Source: an uncultured Acetobacteraceae bacterium (lineage in GTDB: Bacteria > Pseudomonadota > Alphaproteobacteria > Acetobacterales > Acetobacteraceae). From it: 19,138 nucleotides of DNA. Positions 1 through 7,435 of the stretch are shown piece after piece. The stretch covers positions 1 through 19,138 of the forward strand of contig CALNAL010000232.1 in NCBI GenBank assembly GCA_937874445.1, written 5' to 3'. How positions within the stretch are numbered: position 1 is the stretch's first letter; each line of letters opens with the position of its first letter. The notes below the pieces were generated by a model. It was not told the origin of the DNA. It did not search any database and saw only the letters and a program-made list of their open reading frames with translations. Made by a program: the position numbers and the translations under genes.

Positions 1-2
1 TC

Positions 3-86
3 GCCCATCTCAGAACCGCCCGCCTCTCCCTCTTCGCCTCCATCGAAGACTACCGCCGCCCCGCGGAGGGCGGACAGGCGTCCTGA
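3..86 (+). CDS. C-terminal fragment of an unidentified protein (5' end outside the window)
   Basis: An open frame enters from the left edge and gives 27 residues before a TGA at 84-86. The visible tail contains the stretch LSLFASIEDYRRP. Nearly all codons end in G or C (23 of 27), like the real genes in this window, which is why this frame and strand were chosen. The fragment is too short to assign a family. It points the same way as the polysaccharide operon, but about 350 bases of lower-GC DNA separate the two, so it is probably a different transcription unit. Confidence 0.5.
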   Translation, partial: AHLRTARLSLFASIEDYRRPAEGGQAS

Positions 87-327
87 TAGGCCCGCCACGG
101 CGGCCGGCGTCTTCACGGAGGCGTGTTTTCGTGTTTTCTTTTGATTAGTATTTGGTATCTAGTTTGAAAAACAGACGCCATGACAAAGGGCGTTTGCATT
201 TTGACGGTTGATCGAACGATGAGCCCGCCCGCCTGTCCGCAAAGGCAATACCGGCGCTCCCCCAGCATCCATGCCTGTCGGCAGGGACCGGGCACAGCCT
301 CCCATCTCGCCCGGCAATAAACTGAAT

Positions 328-333
328 TATAAT
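328..333 (+). promoter_or_regulatory. Candidate -10 element of the polysaccharide operon promoter
   Basis: A perfect TATAAT sits in an AT-rich patch about 100 bases before the first operon gene. No good TTGACA-like -35 lies 16-18 bases upstream (the bases there are C-rich), so the promoter may be activator-dependent. A TTGACG at 201-206 is too far away to pair with it. If used, the transcript would start near 340 and carry a leader of roughly 95 bases. Confidence 0.4.
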
Positions 334-360
334 CATATTTTTGCAAATCTCCTCAATCTC

Positions 361-397
361 ACGTTGCGGGGGGACCCTCTCGCGACGTAACATTTTT
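361..397 (+). terminator. Terminator-like stem-loop in the operon leader (possible attenuator)
   Basis: ACGTTGCG at 361-368 pairs with CGCGACGT at 381-388 (one G-U pair in RNA). The stem can extend inward by four more pairs, two of them wobble, leaving the tetraloop 373-376. Four bases later comes a run of five T (393-397). This is the layout of an intrinsic terminator, yet it lies between the candidate -10 element and the first ATG at 435. It could be an attenuator or processing site for the operon, or a late terminator of the gene ending at 86. Confidence 0.45.
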
Positions 398-434
398 ACT
401 GGCGTGTGACGGGGCCTTCCGTAACGAGAGAAAA

Positions 435-1892
435 ATGAGTGACAGCGCCGCACCCATGGGAGACACGTTCGATGGTTACGCCGGCCAGATGGGACGCCTT
501 GCCTGCGAGATCCTGCTCGCCGCGATGGGCGGGCTGGTCATTTTCCTGACGGGCATCCTCGCCAATCTGACGGTGAACTGGGCATTCGGCGCCGAAAAAT
601 CCCTCCCTCTCGTTCCGCGCGAACAGATCCACGCGGCCACGGCCCTCGCGTTCATCTTCCTGCAGTTCCTGCTGTTCATGAACGAACGCAGCTCCGTATT
701 CGTCGGCACCCCCCGCAATACGGAGCGTTCCTCCCCGACTTCGTTCGTATTTGTCTTCGTTTTTGCCTTTTACCTCCTGCTCGGACACGTCTCCCTGGGA
801 GGCCTCGCCCGGCTCGCGCTGTGGTATGCGGCGGCGGTCGTCGGCGTGGAGCGGTCCCTGCATCTGGTCCGTGCGACGCTGGAGCACTCCAACCTGCAGC
901 ACTGGCTGGCCCAGCCGGCCGTGCTCGTCGGCACCGGGCCGGGAGCCTTGCGGCTGGCCCGCTCCGGGCGGAGCCCGACCGGGGAGAAGGTGCACATTCT
1001 CGGCTTTTTCGACGATCGCCGGAGAGGCCACGAAGGCCTGCCCCCGGACCTTCCCTACCTCGGCCCGCTCGACGCGCTGGCCGACTTCGCCGCCGACCAC
1101 GAGGATCTGTGCGTCTATCTGGCCATGCCCTGGACGGCGGGGGCCCGCATCCTCACGCTTGCCGAACGTCTGCAGTTCCTGCCCATCACCTTGCGTCTGC
1201 TGCCCGACCCCGACCTCGCGGGACCGATGGCGTCGCAGATGATGCCCGGCACGGCCTTCGTCATGCCGCTGCTGGCGGTCCCCCCTCTCTCCGCATGGGA
1301 CCGCGCGGTGAAAGGCGCCTTCGACTTCCTGGCCGGGAGCCTCATCCTGTTGATGCTCCTGCCGGTGCTGGCGGCCATTGCGCTCTGGATCCACTTCGAC
1401 AGCCCGGGGCCGATCCTCTTTCGTCAGAAACGCATCGGCCAGTTCGGCCGGCATTTCCGCATCTACAAGTTCCGCACCCTCTACAAGCCCGACTGGGGCG
1501 CCGCCACGATGGTCACCGCGAAGGACCCGCGCGTGACCCGGGCGGGACGCTTCCTGCGCCGCTACTCGCTGGACGAGCTGCCCCAGATTTTCAATGTGCT
1601 GCGCGGGGAGATGTCCCTGGTGGGGCCCCGGCCGCACGCGCTGCAGGCCAAGGCCGACGGAAAGCTCTATGCCGACGCCATCCCCAACTACCCGCTGCGC
1701 TACCGGGTCAGGCCGGGGATGACAGGCTGGGCCCAGGTCAACGGTTGGCGCGGACCGACCGACACCGTCGAACAGCTCGCCAAGCGGGTGGAATTCGATT
1801 TCTATTACATCTGGCACTGGTCATTCTGGCTCGATCTCAAAATTCTCTTCATGACCGTGCGCCCCATGCTGTTTCCCAAAGACAATCTGTAG
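435..1892 (+). CDS. gumD: Undecaprenyl-phosphate sugar phosphotransferase (GumD/WcaJ type)
   Basis: This 485-residue polyprenyl glycosylphosphotransferase should transfer a hexose-1-phosphate (often glucose) from a UDP-sugar to undecaprenyl phosphate at the inner membrane, the first step of repeat-unit synthesis. The N-terminal half has hydrophobic segments (about 25-45, 66-82, 104-117) and a nucleotide-binding-like region (about 161-193, with VLVGTGPG and GFFDD). A membrane segment at about 298-319 precedes the catalytic domain. The family signatures are all present: KFRTL (345-349), LDELPQ (379-384), RGEMSLVGPRP (390-400) and RPGMTGWAQVNGWRG (426-440). The ATG at 435 follows GAGAG at 426-430. 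Length is normal for the family. It heads the operon, and the next gene starts 6 bases after its stop. The exact sugar cannot be read from the sequence. Confidence 0.93.
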   Translation: MSDSAAPMGDTFDGYAGQMGRLACEILLAAMGGLVIFLTGILANLTVNWAFGAEKSLPLVPREQIHAATALAFIFLQFLLFMNERSSVFVGTPRNTERSSPTSFVFVFVFAFYLLLGHVSLGGLARLALWYAAAVVGVERSLHLVRATLEHSNLQHWLAQPAVLVGTGPGALRLARSGRSPTGEKVHILGFFDDRRRGHEGLPPDLPYLGPLDALADFAADHEDLCVYLAMPWTAGARILTLAERLQFLPITLRLLPDPDLAGPMASQMMPGTAFVMPLLAVPPLSAWDRAVKGAFDFLAGSLILLMLLPVLAAIALWIHFDSPGPILFRQKRIGQFGRHFRIYKFRTLYKPDWGAATMVTAKDPRVTRAGRFLRRYSLDELPQIFNVLRGEMSLVGPRPHALQAKADGKLYADAIPNYPLRYRVRPGMTGWAQVNGWRGPTDTVEQLAKRVEFDFYYIWHWSFWLDLKILFMTVRPMLFPKDNL

Positions 1893-1897
1893 GATCC

Positions 1898-3001
1898 ATG
1901 GCCGTACGCGTCTTCATAAACGGGCGATTTGCGACCCAGCGGCAGACCGGGGTGCAGCGTTTCGCCCGGCAGGTGGTGGCCGCCCTCGACCGCGTGCTCG
2001 CGGCCCCCGAGCACGCGGGCCTGCGGGAACGGACGACCCTGCTGGTTCCGCCACGCGGCGAGGCGACCCTGCCGGCCCTGCGCCATATCGCGGTGCGGCG
2101 GGGCGGGCTGTTCGGCGGCGGCTATGCCTGGGAACAGATCGACCTGCCCCGTCTTGCCTGCGGCGGGGTGCTGCTCGATCTCTGCAATCTCGGTCCGCTG
2201 GCCAAGCGCCGCCAGGTCGTGGTGGTGCATGACGCGACCCTTTTCGTCAGTCCGGAAAGCTTCTCGCGGACCTTCCGCCTGGCCTACCGGGTGCTCGTGC
2301 CGCTGCTGGGACGACGCGCGCGGCAGGTCATGACCATCAGCCGCTTCTCCCGCGACGAGATCTCGCGCTGGTACGGCCTCCCCGCGGAGCATATCGGCCT
2401 CTGTGGCGAGAGCGGGGAGCACATCCGCGACGTGCCCGCCGAGACGTCGGTGCTGGACCACGCCGGGTTAGCGGGGCATCCCTATTTTCTCGCGGTCGGG
2501 GTGGGCAGCCCCAACAAAAATGTCGGGCTGGTGAGGGAGGCCTTTGCCCGCGCCGGGCTCGCCGAGACCCGCCTGGTCCTGACCGGCAGCCGCAACCCGC
2601 GGGTCCATCCCGGCGCAGAGCCCCCCGCCGGGGAGCGCGTCCTCGCCCTCGGCCAGGTCTCCGACGGCGCGCTGCGGGCGCTCTACGAGCACGCCCTCGC
2701 CCTGGTCTATCCCTCGCGCTACGAAGGGTTCGGCCTGCCGCCGCTGGAGGCGATGTGCTGCGGCTGCCCGGTCGTCATCAGCGACCAGCCGGCCCTGATG
2801 GAAGTGGCGGGGGCCGCGGGCGCCGCCCTGGTCTGCGGCATGGACGATGCGGACGGGCTCGCCGCCCAGCTGACGCGCCTCGCACGCGAGCCGGCCCTGC
2901 GGACCGCCCTGGCCGAAAGAGGGCTCGCCCACGCCGCCCGCTTCCGCTGGGAGGACACGGCGCGGGTCCTGCTCGAGCGCTGCCTGGCGGCAGCCGCATG
3001 A
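1898..3001 (+). CDS. GT4-family glycosyltransferase
   Basis: This 367-residue GT-B enzyme should add a sugar to the lipid-linked acceptor on the cytoplasmic face. The N-terminal half opens with RVFINGRF and TGVQRFAR, as in mannosyltransferase-like GT4 proteins, and has an HD pair at 111-112. The C-terminal half has the donor-site glycine loop and lysine (GVGSPNKN, 201-208) and the EX7E motif (E276 and E284 in YEGFGLPPLE). The ATG at 1898 was chosen because the frame upstream overlaps the preceding gene without its codon pattern, and an AGGA lies at 1891-1894, overlapping that gene's stop. The stop overlaps the next start in ATGA. A GDP-mannose donor (GumH/AceC-like role) is possible but unproven. 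Confidence 0.9.
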   Translation: MAVRVFINGRFATQRQTGVQRFARQVVAALDRVLAAPEHAGLRERTTLLVPPRGEATLPALRHIAVRRGGLFGGGYAWEQIDLPRLACGGVLLDLCNLGPLAKRRQVVVVHDATLFVSPESFSRTFRLAYRVLVPLLGRRARQVMTISRFSRDEISRWYGLPAEHIGLCGESGEHIRDVPAETSVLDHAGLAGHPYFLAVGVGSPNKNVGLVREAFARAGLAETRLVLTGSRNPRVHPGAEPPAGERVLALGQVSDGALRALYEHALALVYPSRYEGFGLPPLEAMCCGCPVVISDQPALMEVAGAAGAALVCGMDDADGLAAQLTRLAREPALRTALAERGLAHAARFRWEDTARVLLERCLAAAA

Positions 3002-4335
3002 GGCCGCAGCCGCGGTTCCTGGCCTATTCGGCCTTGCGGGCCACCTCGGCGGCGGGAGCGCTGCTGGCCGGCGTCTGCCAGACCTACACCTTCGCCCGCG
3101 TGCTCGACGCGCACCGCTTCTCGCTGTTCATCCTGGTCGGCAATCTCGGACTGTCGCTGTGGCTGTTCGACCTCGGCATCGCCAAGGTGCTGTTCGTGGC
3201 CCTGCGCCGGCGCTTTCTCGCGGGCGGATCGCTCGGCGCGGCACGGGGCGCGCAAGCCCCGGGTGTGCAGGCCCTGGGTGTGCAAGCGGGCGCGGTCGTC
3301 GCCGGGTATGGCGCCCTCGTCCTCGCGGGCGGCGTTGTGGTGGGGCTGGTCCGCGCTGGATATGACGGCTGGCGCGACGGCGCCGAGCTGGCGGCCTTCT
3401 TCATCTACATGGCGCTGAATCTGGTGTGGTTCGCGCTGCGCAACGTCAGCCTGGCGACCGACCAGTATCTGTTCTTCGAGGGACTCGAGGCGACGCGCCG
3501 GGTCGGCCATCTGACCCTGATGCTTCTCCTGCTGGCGGCGCTGCCGTTTCCGGCCTTCCTGCTGCTGAGCAACGCGGTCTGGATCATGCTGCTGGTGGCC
3601 ATCTGCCGGCGCCTCGCCAGGTGCGGCGGCCTCGCCGGGCGGGGGCGCGAATTCCCCGCGGCCCTGGGAGGATTCTTCCGCACCCACCGTGCCGACCTGC
3701 TCGGCAGCGGCGGCTACGCGGCCGGGGAGATGGTGCTCTACAACTTCCCCTCGCTGCTGGTGCCGGCGGTCTACGGGCTCGGGGCCCCGACCATCGTTTT
3801 CGACACGGTCTTCAAGATCTTCCGGGGCGGCACGCTGCTGTTCTCCGCGGCCTGCGACCTGCTGGTGCCGCGCCAGACGCGCGCCCACGCGCAGGGCGAC
3901 CTCCCCGGGCTGCGCCGCGCCAGCCTGCTCGCGCTGGGGCTGGCGGCGGTGCCGGCCCTGGCCCTCTGCGGGCTGCTGCTGGGCGCGGGGGACCGGCTCT
4001 ATGCCCTGCTGCTCGGCACCGCGGCCACGGTTCCCGCGGCCTTCACCCCGATCCTGGTCGGGCTGATCCTCTGCAACCTCCTGCAGACGGCGGCCAATTA
4101 TCTTCTGGTGCACACCGGATATTTCCCGCTGATCGCCCGCCTGGCCGGGCTGGTCGTGCTGGCCATGGGCGGGGTCGCGCTGCTCGATGCCCTCCTGGTT
4201 CCCCCTCTGCCCGGCCTGGCCGCGATGTACGCCGTGGTCTATGCCGCCGGGGCGGCGGGCTACGTCCTGCTGATGCTGCGCTATCCGCTGCGGGGCCGCC
4301 CCTGGAAAGCCCCCCGGGGAGGGGTGCGGCCATGA
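2998..4335 (+). CDS. wzx: Wzx-like polysaccharide flippase
   Basis: This 445-residue, very hydrophobic polytopic protein has roughly 12 apparent membrane segments and short basic loops, the size and texture of Wzx/MOP-superfamily flippases. It would move the finished undecaprenyl-linked repeat unit across the inner membrane. There is no short diagnostic motif, so the call rests on topology, length and position between glycosyltransferase and polymerase genes. The start ATG overlaps the previous stop (ATGA, 2998-3001) and has no strong ribosome site of its own, so translational coupling is likely. A loop around residues 86-97 carries a small tandem repeat. An alternative would be another integral membrane EPS protein, but the context favours Wzx. 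Confidence 0.8.
   Translation: MRPQPRFLAYSALRATSAAGALLAGVCQTYTFARVLDAHRFSLFILVGNLGLSLWLFDLGIAKVLFVALRRRFLAGGSLGAARGAQAPGVQALGVQAGAVVAGYGALVLAGGVVVGLVRAGYDGWRDGAELAAFFIYMALNLVWFALRNVSLATDQYLFFEGLEATRRVGHLTLMLLLLAALPFPAFLLLSNAVWIMLLVAICRRLARCGGLAGRGREFPAALGGFFRTHRADLLGSGGYAAGEMVLYNFPSLLVPAVYGLGAPTIVFDTVFKIFRGGTLLFSAACDLLVPRQTRAHAQGDLPGLRRASLLALGLAAVPALALCGLLLGAGDRLYALLLGTAATVPAAFTPILVGLILCNLLQTAANYLLVHTGYFPLIARLAGLVVLAMGGVALLDALLVPPLPGLAAMYAVVYAAGAAGYVLLMLRYPLRGRPWKAPRGGVRP
3253..3287 (+). repeat. 15-base tandem repeat inside the flippase gene
   Basis: Two 15-base units (3253-3267 and 3268-3282) match at 13 of 15 positions, and a third begins at 3283 (CAAGC). They are in frame and encode QAPGV, QALGV and then QAGAV, lengthening a loop between hydrophobic segments of the flippase. 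The unit length is a multiple of three, so copy-number change would keep the frame. Confidence 0.6.
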
Positions 4336-5648
4336 ACGCGGCCACTCTGCTGCGGGCGGCCTCGGACGCCATTCCCCTGACGGACTGGGTCCTGCTGGGG
4401 ATCTGCACGACGGCCTTTCTCGTGTTCTACGCTTGCGACTTCCGCCGCTGGGGCATCCTGTCGTTCGCCAGCCTGTTCTTCGGCTTCAACTACTTCCTCA
4501 AGATCGTGGTGATGTATCCCTTCGCCTGGTCGCCGGGGAACCTGGCCGCGACCCATGGCGCCTTCGAGGGCATCCTCGCGCATCTCGGCATGGCGTTCCA
4601 TCTGACCCTCGCCGGATTCTGCTTCCTGCTGCTGGGAATTTTCGTGTCGCGCCGATTCGCACCGGTTCCCCCGCGCGGCTGCCTGGCCATCTATCGCGTG
4701 CTGACGCAAGGCTGGCTGAGCGGCGGCGGCGTGGCCCTGGGCGCGGGTGCGGCCCTGGGGGGCACGCTGCTGCTGTTCCTGCTCGGCTTCCAGCCGTTCC
4801 AGGCGCGCAGCCTGGTATTCGAGCGCAACGACCTGCGCCCGATCTACAACCTGTGGAGCCAGATGGTTCCCTTCTTTGCCGTCAATGCCATCCTTTTCGG
4901 CGTGACGGCACGGCGGCGCACGGCCGTGGTCGTGGGACTGCTGCTGGTCGCGCTGGGAATCCTCGGCGGCAACCGTACCGTCACCGTGATGACGCTGATG
5001 CAGGTCGCGGTGATGCTGGCCATGCCGCGGCGGGTGCGCAACATCGCGCTGATGCTCCTGGGCATGCTGGCCCTGGCGCTGCTCGCCCTGTGGATCTCGA
5101 TGCTGCGGGCGGGACCGGGAAAGGGCTCCTTCGACATCCTCGATTCCCTGCTCTACGGCAACAACCTTTCCGACCTGCGCGATTTCGCCTGGATCCTCAC
5201 CGGGATGGACACCCACGCGTTCCTCCTGGGGCGCACCTACCTCGCCGGATATCTCGGCTTCATCCCGGCCTATCTGTTTCCTTTCCGCGTCGAGTATGGC
5301 CTCGGCCACATCACGCCCGCTCTCGCCGGCCTCGACCCGATGTTCCACTCCGGGCTGCGTCCGCCCATCTTCGGGGAGATGTACGTCAACTTTGCCCTCC
5401 CCGGCGTGATCCTCGGCGGATTCCTCTACGGATTCCTCGTGGGGCGCATCCTGCACTGGGTCAATGCCACCCTGGAACGACCGCGCGGGATGACCCCGGA
5501 GGTTGTCCTGTGGACCGCCTTCCTGATGCTGCAGGTCGTCGATTCCTTTGTCTTCACCCCGTCCTTCTTCGGCGTCTACGTGCTGGCGGGCCTGCTGGTG
5601 GTCGGCGCGGCGCTGGCCCGCCTCGCGGCGCGAAAGGCCACGGCATGA
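4332..5648 (+). CDS. wzy: Wzy-like oligosaccharide repeat-unit polymerase
   Basis: This 438-residue inner-membrane protein has about ten hydrophobic segments and one long, more polar central region (about 258-340), typical of Wzy polymerases, which join lipid-linked repeat units in the periplasm. GGNRT (212-216) and GLRPPIFGEMYVNF with a following glycine-rich helix (341-367) resemble the conserved C-terminal block of the repeat-unit polymerase family (GE-x-Y-x-NF). A strong GGAGGGG lies about 7 bases before the ATG. The gene overlaps both neighbours by ATGA (4332-4335 and 5645-5648). The family is poorly conserved, so function is assigned by topology, that block and operon position. An O-antigen ligase-like role is less likely. 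Confidence 0.8.
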   Translation: MNAATLLRAASDAIPLTDWVLLGICTTAFLVFYACDFRRWGILSFASLFFGFNYFLKIVVMYPFAWSPGNLAATHGAFEGILAHLGMAFHLTLAGFCFLLLGIFVSRRFAPVPPRGCLAIYRVLTQGWLSGGGVALGAGAALGGTLLLFLLGFQPFQARSLVFERNDLRPIYNLWSQMVPFFAVNAILFGVTARRRTAVVVGLLLVALGILGGNRTVTVMTLMQVAVMLAMPRRVRNIALMLLGMLALALLALWISMLRAGPGKGSFDILDSLLYGNNLSDLRDFAWILTGMDTHAFLLGRTYLAGYLGFIPAYLFPFRVEYGLGHITPALAGLDPMFHSGLRPPIFGEMYVNFALPGVILGGFLYGFLVGRILHWVNATLERPRGMTPEVVLWTAFLMLQVVDSFVFTPSFFGVYVLAGLLVVGAALARLAARKATA

Positions 5649-6775
5649 GGAAGCGCCTGCGCATCCTCTTCGTCGTCGAGGCGGCGGCAACCGGAGTGGC
5701 CCGCCATATCTTCGACCTGCTCGACGGATTGCAGGCACGCGGCCACACGATCGACGTCCTCTACTCTCCCCTCCGCGAGGATGCGCTGTTCCGCGCCGAC
5801 CGCCTCGCCCGCCCGGACGTGCGCTTCGCGGCGGTGGCGATGCGCCGCGCCCCCGGGGTGCAGGACCTCCGCCCTCTGCGAAAGATTCGCCGCTTCATCC
5901 GGGCCAACGGTCCCTACGACATCCTCCACGGCCATTCCTCCAAGGGCGGGCTGATGGCGCGGCTGGCCGCCCCCGGCAGCGGGGCGCGGGTCGTCTATAC
6001 GCCGCATGCCATCTCCACCCTCGATCCCACGCGCGCCCCCCTGCCCCGCCTGGTCTACGGCCTCGGCGAGCGGGTCCTGGCGCTGGCCACCGACGCCCTC
6101 ATCGCGGTTTCCTCGCAGGAACGCACGGCGATCGGCCGCCTCGGAATCCCCCTGCGGAAAGTGGTCTGCATCCGCAATGCCGTCGCTCCGCTCCCGCCCG
6201 GCCCGGACCGGCGCGGGGACCTCGGCCTGGCTCCGGACGATGTCGTCATCGGATTCGTCGGCCGTTGCAGCCGGCAGAAGGCCATCGACGTGCTGGTGGC
6301 AGCTTTTGCCGCGGTGCGAAGGAAGGTGCCGGCGGCACGCCTGCTCGTGATCGGCGACGGCCCCGAAAAGGACTCCGCCCGGCGGCAGGCGGAGGCGGAA
6401 GGCTGCGCGGCCGACATCCGCTGGCTGGGCGCGTGCGATGCCCGGGCGTGGTACCCGAGCTTTGACCTCCTGGCCCTTCCGAGCCGCTACGAGGGGCTGA
6501 GCTACACGCTGCTGGAAGCCGCCGCCGCCGGACTTCCCATCGTCGCCTCCGACGTCGGGGGCGTGCGCGACGTGGTGGCCGACGGCCTCACCGGCCGCAT
6601 CGTGCCCCCCGGAAATACCGAGGCCCTGGCAGACGCCTTGGCCCTGCTGACGCGAGACTCGGCATTGCGCGCCCGCTATGCCGAAGCGGCCCGAACACGC
6701 CGCCGCCCCGGGCCTGCGCGCATGGTGGCCCGAACCGAAACGCTCTATCGCATCCTGTGCTGCAGGGGAGACTGA
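5645..6775 (+). CDS. GT4-family glycosyltransferase
   Basis: This 376-residue GT-B glycosyltransferase is the second in the operon. It starts with LRILFVVEAAATGVARH, the usual N-terminal strand and loop. It carries GFVGRCSRQK (203-212) at the donor site, VIGDGPE (235-241), and the EX7E motif (E283 and E291 in EGLSYTLLE), followed by GLPIVASDVGG. It should act in the cytoplasm on the undecaprenyl-linked acceptor. The start overlaps the polymerase stop in ATGA, with GAAAGG at 5632-5637 as ribosome site. The C-terminus ends in an Arg-rich stretch and a Cys-Cys pair, a little unlike the usual tail. Sugar and linkage specificity cannot be read. Confidence 0.9.
   Translation: MRKRLRILFVVEAAATGVARHIFDLLDGLQARGHTIDVLYSPLREDALFRADRLARPDVRFAAVAMRRAPGVQDLRPLRKIRRFIRANGPYDILHGHSSKGGLMARLAAPGSGARVVYTPHAISTLDPTRAPLPRLVYGLGERVLALATDALIAVSSQERTAIGRLGIPLRKVVCIRNAVAPLPPGPDRRGDLGLAPDDVVIGFVGRCSRQKAIDVLVAAFAAVRRKVPAARLLVIGDGPEKDSARRQAEAEGCAADIRWLGACDARAWYPSFDLLALPSRYEGLSYTLLEAAAAGLPIVASDVGGVRDVVADGLTGRIVPPGNTEALADALALLTRDSALRARYAEAARTRRRPGPARMVARTETLYRILCCRGD
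6764..6770 (+). promoter_or_regulatory. Ribosome binding site that decides a TTG start
   Basis: AGGGGAG ends 10 bases before TTG at 6781 and lies inside the end of the preceding glycosyltransferase gene. No ATG is in frame near the start of the next gene, and the upstream GTG at 6757 has no ribosome site. TTG is therefore the best start. An ATT at 6778 would be better spaced but is a very rare start codon. Confidence 0.5.
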
Positions 6776-6780
6776 CAATT

Positions 6781-7434
6781 TTGTTATCGAAACATGAAAA
6801 CGCGCCCCCGGCGGCGAGAGACGTGATCGGCGGAACCCCGCTGTTCGGCCTGTTCAACAAGCTGGCACTTTCGGCGCAGGAGGCGGACAGCTTCGCGGTG
6901 GAGCTGATCGCCCCCCAGCGCGGTGCCGGAGTGTCCGCGATCGCGCGCGCGCTGGCCCGGTGTGCCGCGGCCAATATGGACGGGCCCGTGCTGCTGGTGA
7001 GGGCCGACCCCGCCGCGACAGGCCCGACCGGCACGTCGTCGCTGGCCGAACTGCACCATCGCGGTGCCGATCTGCGCGAGGCCGCCCGCCCGGACGGCGA
7101 GGATGGGCTCTGGCACGCCATGCTGATGCAGGCGGCTCCCGGAAAAACGCCAGCCCCGCTGCCGCTCGGCGTGCTCGACAAGATCGTCACCCGACTGCGC
7201 GCCAGCTATCGCTGGATCGTTTTCGACAGCGTGCCGCCACAGGATTCGTCCTTCGGCCTGATCCTCTCGCGTTTCATGAACGGCACGGTCGTCGTGGCGG
7301 AGGCGGAACGCACCCGCCTGCCGAGTGCCCGGCAGCTCGTCCTGCAGATACGCGCCAACGGCGGCACTCCCATCGGATTCGTCGTCAACAAGAGGCGCAA
7401 GGTGATCCCCGATTTCATCTACAGGTTCCTCTGA
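6781..7434 (+). CDS. Degenerate P-loop protein related to polysaccharide tyrosine-kinase (BY-kinase) domains
   Basis: About 217 residues from the proposed TTG start, 5 bases after the glycosyltransferase stop. The fold order matches the CpsD/Wzc-C-terminal (MinD-like) family: P-loop position (45-54), a strand at 70-77 (VLLVRADP), Walker B-like WIVFDSVPP (145-153), GTVVVAEAERTR (168-179) and GFVVNKRR (199-206). The Walker A equivalent, however, reads QRGAGVSA where GEGKST is expected, so the phosphate-binding lysine and the Thr are missing. The first Asp of the Walker A' motif is replaced by Arg. No tyrosine cluster is seen at the C-terminus. It is cytoplasmic and probably inactive as a kinase. 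A scaffold or regulator for the GumC-like protein at 9449 is an inference. Confidence 0.7.
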   Translation: MLSKHENAPPAARDVIGGTPLFGLFNKLALSAQEADSFAVELIAPQRGAGVSAIARALARCAAANMDGPVLLVRADPAATGPTGTSSLAELHHRGADLREAARPDGEDGLWHAMLMQAAPGKTPAPLPLGVLDKIVTRLRASYRWIVFDSVPPQDSSFGLILSRFMNGTVVVAEAERTRLPSARQLVLQIRANGGTPIGFVVNKRRKVIPDFIYRFL

Positions 7435-7435
7435 C

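Larger units (their letters stand above)
87..434 (+). other. Intergenic leader region upstream of the polysaccharide operon
   Basis: This stretch has no convincing gene. It is clearly richer in A/T than its surroundings, especially around 122-180 and 316-350. A small GC-rich fold near 89-105 is followed by a T-rich run (126-142) and could weakly terminate the upstream gene. Further on are a perfect TATAAT (328-333) and a stem-loop with a T-tract (361-397). Two short minus-strand frames cross it, but they lack the codon bias of the window and were not called. No JUMPstart/ops-like GGCGGTAG element was found. Confidence 0.6.

Noticed and set aside
201..206. TTGACG as a -35 element
   Set aside because: No -10-like hexamer lies 16-18 bases downstream, and it is too far from the TATAAT at 328.
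398..434. Possible ops/JUMPstart element before the operon
   Set aside because: GGCGTGTGACGG has only superficial similarity; the core GGCGGTAG is absent.
113..453. Two minus-strand small open frames in the leader region
   Set aside because: They lack the G/C-ending codon pattern of the window, have no good ribosome site and resemble nothing known to me; the region looks regulatory.
821..1897. Upstream extension of the first glycosyltransferase reading frame
   Set aside because: It runs through the sugar-transferase gene in a shifted frame, gives Arg/Pro-rich sequence, and the family N-terminus (RVFINGRF) starts only after 1898.
4281..5738. Minus-strand open frame opposite the polymerase gene
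   Set aside because: The product is Gln/Glu/Arg/His-rich with no recognisable fold, while the + strand gene has clear membrane topology and operon context.
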